Positions 16,478 through 22,500 of a DNA stretch of 22,500 nucleotides are shown in pieces. This DNA comes from Mesostigma viride (Eukaryota; Streptophyta; Mesostigmatophyceae; Mesostigmatales; Mesostigmataceae). Every line of letters starts with the position of its first letter. Within the stretch, counting starts at the first letter, position 1. Where the stretch lies: assembly GCA_009746045.1 (NCBI GenBank), contig RPFO01001745.1:57501-80000 (forward strand), in the 5' to 3' direction. The notes beneath the pieces are model-generated. The model saw nothing but the letters and a program-made list of their open reading frames with translations. It searched no databases and had not been told where the DNA came from. The translations under genes and the position numbers were made by a program.

Positions 16478-19227
16478 TCAGTCATTACGCTCAGTAGCCA
16501 TGCCATGTTTCCAAACGTCCAAGAACTGCGCACGGTGCAAAGGCAAAAATCCGGAGGACATCACTTTCAAATGTGCGGCGGGAACCAAAAGCCCGCGTAT
16601 GCCAGAAAGCATCGCCGTGTTGCTGCAGCAACGCGACGGTGTGGACATGCAACGAATCCAGTGCCAACCAGGCTCGGAACGGCCGCAAAGGAAATCTGGC
16701 ATCACAGGGTTCAGATGTGCGGAGCTAATACTACGCAATCCAGCCGGTCCGCGGCCTGTTTGTTTGTAGAGCTTGTGCCAAGGGGCAGCACCGAACAGAT
16801 GTGGGCGACGTTGCAAAAAACACCGGACTTGACGGAGCATATTGTCTCGGTCATAGTATTTGACCAACAAACGATGCAAGAGTTCAACAAGAGTCTTGAT
16901 GAAATCGACACGATAAGAACAAAGACGGGGAAAACGATGCAACTGACTAAGAACAACACCATATTTTGCTGTGTGGGAAAGGAGACTGAATATCCGGGTA
17001 GCGAATACATAAAAGGAATTTGCTGATATTTAGGATCCTTGCGCTTAATATCATAGACAGCCGTACGCCAGCCCTTCTTGTTATGGGTAATGTTAAGATC
17101 GAGGTAATTGCAACTCGTATCCTCCGACGTGAGTTAATGTGAGGGACGCTTGCGAGTAGATGCTAGGCAGACCAGCGGTGATATACAAATGGTTTGCGAA
17201 ATCAGGGTTGTCGAAAGCAATGACATCATAAATGTATCGACATGTGTGGATAAAACGCCTGATGAGATCATCATCATAATTTGAGGCAATGAAATTCTCC
17301 ATGAATGCAAGCTCATAACTGTATAGTAGATAGAGGTTTGCAAGATCGAGCCCGGCACAGTTAGTGCCATGTAGGGATGCACCGATAGCTTGTTGGTATA
17401 CATCGCCCGCAAAACAAATGAAGGTGTTATCAACAAGATAAGAGATCCAATTAATGAACAAGGTCAGCCTTCGTGATGATATACTGTAATTATAAGCATC
17501 CCGCACGATAGAACCTGCCGCAATCCCTGAGAGCCACGTTGCCATAGGCTTGGTCTGAGAAACACACACGTGCAGGCGTTTTCGCCCGTGAGGCCTAAGT
17601 GCATACAGACGAGTAAGGAGTCTATCTAAACGAGCTTTCAAATCGTGCGAATCTAGTGTGGTGTATAGAGTGGTGAAATCATAGGTGGCTATGGGTGCAT
17701 AGGTATACGCTTCTCTGCTGCTATCTTAGAACGGCCAAGGGCGGCAAGGCATAGGCGTACTTGGGCTGAGTCTATATGACGATCCAACTACCAGCGCATT
17801 CATACCCGGCCAATTGGACATAATCTCCACCCATAATGCATTGTACCTTCGGGCCGAAAGAGCATTCAAGGCATGGCAGATGAGTTTCGATAAAAGCATC
17901 AGTGGTGCAGAATGCGACGCAGCAAAGCAACAGGAGGAATTGTGCGCAAAGCAACAGGAGTTTTGTACAGCTTAATTAAGAGTTCAAGATACAGATAGTG
18001 GGATTACGTAGCTGGTGGTGGCGCGTCGCTGCCGCTTAAGGAAGGCCCGAGCAACAGTGTTTTGGCTGTGCAGAAACTGCCGCCCGATGAGCAGCAGTGA
18101 TACTGGCGATGGACTACGCACGCTGAACATAGGTAGGGCTGGACACCAACTCGTGGTGCAATTAAGTAGCAAGGTAGTGCTTCTTGCAGATGAAAGCAAA
18201 GTTGTTGGAACTCTTTGTCAACACACGTGATGATAAAGTCCCGGCTTGAAGTGGTCAAGAAGTGCTTTATCTGTGGTGTTGAGCCAGGTGGTGCGGTGGA
18301 CTTGCCAGAGACGGTAATCAAGCCTTATACGAGACGTGCATATTGCATTCGTGAATGACGGCGCTAAACCACGGGTCCATGGCAAGGGGAGCAAGCTGGA
18401 GGTCCGTGCAAATGGCCTTGCAGATTTTGCGAAGTGATTTTGAATTTTTGACAGCAGTGCCGTTCACCTCTTTGGCACACGTGCGCTGGACCCCGGCACA
18501 GCCGAAACTTGGTGCCTTTGGCAAAAAGGTCTGTACAAGCGTGTGGCTCGGCAGGATGCTGACTGCTGAGGTCAGCGGTCATGACGTGCTGTGAGGTGGG
18601 ATCAAGGTACTTGAAATACCGTTGTTGTTGGCAGGGGCAGGCCCTGCCAAGATGGTGGCCAGCTCGGTGGGCGTCGTATCGAGGCTGACCTTCCTGTTGC
18701 TGAAAACCATTTGTCCCAAGGCATGGGAGAGTAATGCCAGGCGGCAATGGGAGTGCCGAAAGTGTTGCGCACCACGAGCGGCATAGCAGCCTGCACTTGC
18801 GGCAAATGCAGAATGTGGGGCAAACAAAGCTCATCCATAGCAGCATGAATGAAAGGTGAGAATCATCAGTAAACGAAGAGTACTTACGCAGTGCATTTGC
18901 ATTCCCATTGACACGGTGCTGGATGATACGTGAGAGAATGCCACGCAGACTAGTGGCATGGGGGCGGGGGACTTGCAGATCAGCTGGAGCGCACGACCCG
19001 ACGGCAATGTGTAAGCTGGTAAGCTTCTTCAAGCTGCGGGCTTCGAGATAGGATGCATGAAAGTTGCCGCGTTGCAGAAGCCGAGACATGTGATGCAGGC
19101 AGCGGAGACTGGTGGAGTAAAGGGAAGGAGCGGGGGACACATGTGTGGAAGGTGGAGGGGCATGGGCGACGCTGTGGGGATATGGGCGATATGGGAGGAG
19201 ATTATGCTTCAGATCGACGCCAGGCAC
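16478..19227 (-). pseudogene. Decayed reverse transcriptase, Penelope-like type
   Basis: Read from 19227 downward in several frames. Near 18524-18318 comes DPWFSAVIHECNMH; near 18260-18200 FIITCVDKEFQQL, a block before the palm domain. Motif A is YDFTTLYTTL (Asp codon 17678-17680), followed by FAGDVYQQAIG and a damaged B motif GASLHGTNCAG (normally G-x-P-M-G-T-N-C). The catalytic box is YIYD (17225-17236), where active enzymes have YxDD. After NYLDLNITHNKKGW the frame shifts again; the last open frame (16942-16478) holds HRFPRLCSYRVDFIKTLVEL. At least four frame changes and an in-frame stop upstream of motif A make it non-functional. The Penelope-like assignment rests on motif style and is less certain than the RT call. 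I saw no GIY-YIG endonuclease. Confidence 0.75.
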
Positions 19228-19659
19228 GAATGAACTATAAGAGGACGGGGACGGGGGGGACTCAGGCCGGCCGTGAGTTCGTGGCAGGGTTTCTTGGGCT
19301 CGGGCGAGGCGCTTGGCGATGGGCTTGCGGGTAATCCAGGCGGCTGGGCGAGAACAATGGCCCGATGGCCGGGCTGGGAGCCGGAAAGCTCCTTTTCCAG
19401 ATCGCGTTTAGCTTTCAAAGTCGTCATAGCCTGCTGAATCTTGTCACGTGCGTAACTTTTTCGATACTGCGTTTCAGCCGTAACCGATTATACTGGCGGG
19501 TGCCGGTCTTAAGAAGACGCGTCTAAAGCAAGTGGTCTGACTGAACTTCAGTTAAGGCCTCAGACGCAAAAGTTCTGAGCGCTGCCGTCAGCCATACCGT
19601 CGTCAGCCATTGTGTGACTATATCATGTTTGCATACCTGCAGCCGCACATACATGTGCA
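19228..19659. other. Stretch between the two RT remnants
   Basis: A minus-strand open frame (19427-19209, starting MTTLKAKRDLEKELSG) could be the N-terminus of the RT protein downstream, but no domain supports it. Otherwise nothing was recognised. Confidence 0.35.
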
Positions 19660-20546
19660 TGGCCAACATCTGCACGGAATGGATTATGACATCGGCCCCA
19701 CCGTTGGTCGCCACCCCCAGCTGGGCGGACACACGGAGCCGTCTCGCCCACCGCGAGGGGGGGGGGCAGAAAAATTCGCGGAGCTCGGGCGCTTTTTGGC
19801 GGCAAATCACTTTGCCCACCACTGGCTTGCGGAGCACCTCGCCACATTCGATCGCCCGGCGCACCTCAAGTGCCCACGGGGGGGGGAGGGGGGGGGGGCG
19901 GGGGGGACGGACACCCTTGAGTAAAGCCAGGACTCAGGCGCGCGCCCGCAAGCCACTTGCGCGCGCAGCGTGGGGGACGCGACCTGCCACCAGGTCGGCC
20001 GGTGAGGGTGTCATCAAGGAGACTTGGTCCTCGCCCCCGTGCCCCACCAGCACCTCCAAGTGCATCTTGTACGTAGCGCCACTGAGCCCGACGGCCCCGT
20101 GGAGGAAGCCTGCGGAAGTTCACGTAGCACCTCCAAGAAGCAGTCATGGTCCAGCAGGAGTCGGTGCCGGCAGGGGGTCAGGCGCGGGGAGCTGAAACCC
20201 AGGCTTCGCGGGGGTGGAGAGCCTCCAGCGCCTCTAGGGTAGCTGCATGGGCGGGGGCCAGCTTGGCCCAATTTCAAAGCGGGTCATTGCGGCCGGCTAG
20301 AAGCTGACCCAGCTCACGCCGGACGAGGCGGAGGACATCAGCGGCCACGCGTTCGAAGGAGACCTCCCCCGACAGCCGGGCGGTGCGCGGGGGCGGCACG
20401 CCATACAGCCCCTCCCAGTCCCCCTGCAGAAAGTGGCGACAACGGGCGATAACCGCTCCCTGGAGGCCGCGCACGCCGCGCCCGAGCGGGGTGATGAGCA
20501 AGCGGGGGGTCACCAGGTTAGTGTTTGAACCCAACTGCAGGGGCAT
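19660..20546 (-). pseudogene. LINE-like (non-LTR) reverse transcriptase fragment
   Basis: On the minus strand, in order: LITPLGRGVRGLQGAVIARC and HFLQGDWEGLYG (20546-20274, then a stop); CFLEVLRELPQASSTGPSG (20142-20086), the block before RT motif 1; after a frame change RYVQDALGGAGG; after another, IECGEVLRKPVVGKVICRQK (near 19852-19793) and QLGVATNGGADVIIHSVQML (19723-19664). This order, GPSG then R-x-I-A-x-G-E-V-L-R-R-L-V-G-K then G-V-x-x-G-A-x, is typical of LINE-type RTs. The palm motifs with catalytic Asp are missing, so the copy is truncated. G-runs at 19878-19908 interrupt it. Confidence 0.72.
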
Positions 20547-20866
20547 CCGGAGCGGCGTGCATGCTCTGCAAAGAAATCAGAGCGCATTGCGTGAACAGGT
20601 TGCATGCGCGGTGGGGAAGCCGGGTCGGCCAGGGTGGACGCCGGTTTGATGGCACAACAGTGATGTCTCCCAGGAGACCGTGCCGAGCCACTGAGCTCCA
20701 GCCAGCTGAGTAATCAGGCGGCAGGCAGGGCCTGGGAGCCAAGCGGTGTCGAGGAGGAAAGGGGGGAGGGGCCCGCCGACGGCCGGCCGGAGGCTGTACA
20801 GTTTTTTTTTTTGAAATGTGATTATTGGTATGTCCGACTTATATATAAAAAGTTATAAAATTAAAA
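20547..20866. other. Inner flank of the right arm
   Basis: No gene supported. An 11-base T run (20802-20812) and an AT-rich stretch (20813-20866) adjoin block C2'. Read in the A-to-C direction (minus strand), this is an AT-rich tail followed by poly(A), about 55 bases after C2'. Confidence 0.5.
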
Positions 20867-21027
20867 TTCATGTCCCACGTAGCTCCCACAAAAACCAGCA
20901 TCTTCATTAAAACAATAAGTGGAAGCATACATGTGACACTAATTGACATGCCCGGAGGCACGCCGTTCAAGGCCCTTCATGAAGTACGTTGCCCTAGAGG
21001 CAACCAAGACAAGGGTGGGTGGGTGGG
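20867..21027 (-). repeat. Block C2' and linker l' (inverted)
   Basis: Reverse complement of 15891-16051: C2' 20867-20994, GGGT-rich linker 20995-21027. Confidence 0.92.
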
Positions 21028-21103
21028 GAGCAAAGAAAGAGGCCGACAAAACCAGCCAGAGCGGCTTTTAGTCGCAAAACCTCCCTTATCCCTAGCTAAC
21101 TGA
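20870..21103 (+). CDS. Short open frame in C2'/A2', ubiquitin-like beginning
   Basis: Counterpart of the minus-strand frame at 15815-16048 (78 codons including the stop), with the same ubiquitin-like start and the same tail through the linker. One residue differs in the linker (QDKGGW versus QDTGGW). Confidence 0.3.
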   Translation: MSHVAPTKTSIFIKTISGSIHVTLIDMPGGTPFKALHEVRCPRGNQDKGGWVGSKERGRQNQPERLLVAKPPLSLAN

Positions 21104-21445
21104 CATCATTAAACCCTTATGTTTAGTGGATGCTAGTAAGACGCTAACCGTACAGACCGGGGGTAGAATATCCCGAATCTGCACGGCTAGTATTAAATAA
21201 TGCGTAGGTTGTTCTTTTCAGGGGCACTGCACCTCACGCCCCGTTCCGCCCGGGTATAATCAACCCAAGCGCGGAACGCACATTTTATTTAATTCATTTT
21301 TCAACCATGCACTATATTGCATCTACTAATCACAAAAGCTCTAGCCAAACAGCTACGAGTAAACACTGCGACCTATAAGCCGCTCATCCAGCGGCCTCTT
21401 GTTCCCGCATTCACGTATAGAAGAAACTCCGTTCAAAGAACCCCG
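21028..21445 (-). repeat. Block A2' (inverted, 418 bp)
   Basis: Reverse complement of A2. It shares the A2-specific AATTAAATAAAATG variant but carries arm-specific changes (GATGTCAG for GACGTCAG, GGTCTGT for GGTTTGT, GTCGCAGTG for GTCGTAGTG). Confidence 0.93.
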
Positions 21446-21574
21446 ATTCATGTCCCACGTAGCTCCCACAAAAACCAGCATCTTCATTAAAACAATAAGT
21501 GGAAGCATACATGTGACACTAATTGACATGCCCGGAGGCACGCCGTTCAAGGCCCTTCATGAAGTACGTTGCCC
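21446..21574 (-). repeat. Block C1' (inverted)
   Basis: Reverse complement of C1, 129 bases, between A2' and B'. Confidence 0.93.
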
Positions 21575-21602
21575 AATCACCCCCGCCCTGGCTTTCCCTT
21601 GA
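21450..21602 (+). CDS. Short open frame in C1', ubiquitin-like beginning
   Basis: Counterpart of 15316-15468, with the same residues throughout (50 codons). It ends ITPALAFP after the block border. Confidence 0.35.
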   Translation: MSHVAPTKTSIFIKTISGSIHVTLIDMPGGTPFKALHEVRCPITPALAFP

Positions 21603-22410
21603 AGCCGCACTCCACCTTGCTCGTTGTCACAAGTGACCGCCCTGCCGCAAAACGGGAGCCCCCCCACATCGGGAGGCGTGTGCCCGGCGGCTGTGGATGC
21701 ATGGCCAGGCCCAAAAAGGCCCAGCGCATTTGCACTGCGATTGCGCACGGCCAGCCTATCATGACCCCTCTCGGGGCCCCGAGTCGGTACCGCTATGGCC
21801 GTCTCCCCATAGACCCGGGGTGCTTCGACAAAAAACGTGGACCTAGCCCAGGCCCCGCCAGCCCGGATGCCCGAGGCCACAGCCCCAGGCACCTGGCTGA
21901 ACGAGAGTCCGTTCAGCCAAGACCGCATTCCCCCCGAGGTTTCTATGCGTGGGGAAAAAAATTTCTAGCTTAGACGCTTTTCCCATCGCCGTCCCCAGCC
22001 CCAACCACCCCCCCTCGGCGGAAGGCAATTGCAAAATTTGCTGGCCAGCAGCAAGTTCCGAAGAAAAAGCCGCAGGCCGCGGACCGAGACACGGGTCGCC
22101 AGTGCCAGCCATCCGGCTCCAACCCGGGGTGCAAGCATCCCCAGGTACGGAGCACCAGCTCGCGCACTGGGCCGACCAAGCGACAGTTGAGCACCTGTCA
22201 CGGCATCCGGCCCACCAAAGACCCCAAGCTGGGGAAAAGGTGCGGACCGGAGGTAATCTTTTTCTTTTCTTTTAGTTAACCGGGCGAGGAACTACGCCTG
22301 GCCGGTTAACAACTGGAAGTCTCACCACTGGCCAAGTGGCCAGTGCAACCAGTGCTTTTGGGATTTTGCTCCGCAGCACCCATAGCTGCGGCTGCCGCCG
22401 CAACGACAAC
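21575..22410 (-). repeat. Block B' (inverted, 836 bp)
   Basis: Reverse complement of 14509-15343, with the same hairpins (for example TGGCTGAACG...CGTTCAGCCA near 21894-21919). Only scattered substitutions and small indels separate the two copies. Confidence 0.93.
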
Positions 22411-22500
22411 GAGCAAAGAAAGAGGCCGACAAAACCAGCCAGAGCGGCTTTTAGTCGCAAAACCTCCCTTATCCCTAGCTAACTGACATCATTAAACCCT
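22411..22500 (-). repeat. Block A1' (inverted, cut by the window end)
   Basis: The first 90 bases match the reverse complement of 14419-14508; the rest lies outside the window. Confidence 0.9.

Larger units (their letters stand above)
14091..22500. mobile_element. Composite retroelement region with long inverted arms (right end outside the window)
   Basis: Left arm blocks A1-B-C1-A2-l-C2 (14091-16051) recur as the reverse complement C2'-l'-A2'-C1'-B'-A1' (20867-22500). Block lengths agree: A 418, l 33, B 835/836. The arms differ by only scattered substitutions. About 330 bases of A1' should lie past the window. The arms enclose 4.8 kb with two decayed reverse transcriptases, both on the minus strand. 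I found no transposase. Penelope-like elements often carry tandem or inverted partial copies ('pseudo-LTRs'), which would fit; an inverted insertion of two non-autonomous copies around older retroelement debris would also fit. Confidence 0.75.

Noticed and set aside
16505-17026. Plus-strand open frame of 173 codons
   Set aside because: It lies opposite the minus-strand RT remnant, whose motifs are recognisable; the plus frame has none.
14091-22500. DNA transposon with terminal inverted repeats
   Set aside because: No transposase is visible in the 4.8-kb interior and the arms are internal dimers rather than simple repeats. The missing right border leaves this open.

Overview
The window looks like nuclear DNA of a green alga, most likely a volvocine chlorophyte. 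This is inferred from GC-rich exons rich in Ala, Gly and Ser inside less GC-rich, repeat-filled introns, from TGTAA motifs after the gene, and from the retroelement types. The species cannot be fixed from the sequence alone.

Positions 1-13083 (+ strand) hold the 3' part of one large spliced gene for a class I 3',5'-cyclic nucleotide phosphodiesterase. I can place nine exons by GT/AG borders, reading phase and family motifs. The gene starts upstream of the window. A Ser/Gly-rich linker leads into a catalytic domain with all the expected metal ligands, the general-acid histidine and the invariant glutamine, and the protein ends just after that domain. One junction (exon 7 to exon 8) does not keep frame with the borders I can see. 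The introns hold many tandem repeats, and several are degenerate copies of the exon-intron borders themselves ('splice-border echoes').

Positions 13084-13999 are the 3' flank and intergenic DNA, with a (TC)50 tract.

Positions 14000-22500 are mobile-element DNA. A (ATGAAT)15 microsatellite abuts a left arm made of blocks A1-B-C1-A2-l-C2 (14091-16051). The same blocks recur in inverted order at 20867-22500 and run off the window. The arms enclose about 4.8 kb with two decayed reverse transcriptases on the minus strand: a LINE-like fragment (about 19660-20546), then a Penelope-like-type RT (16478-19227) whose catalytic YxDD box reads YIYD. Each C block encodes the same short open frame, whose start resembles the first half of ubiquitin. 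I saw no transposase, no tRNA or rRNA gene and no CRISPR array.
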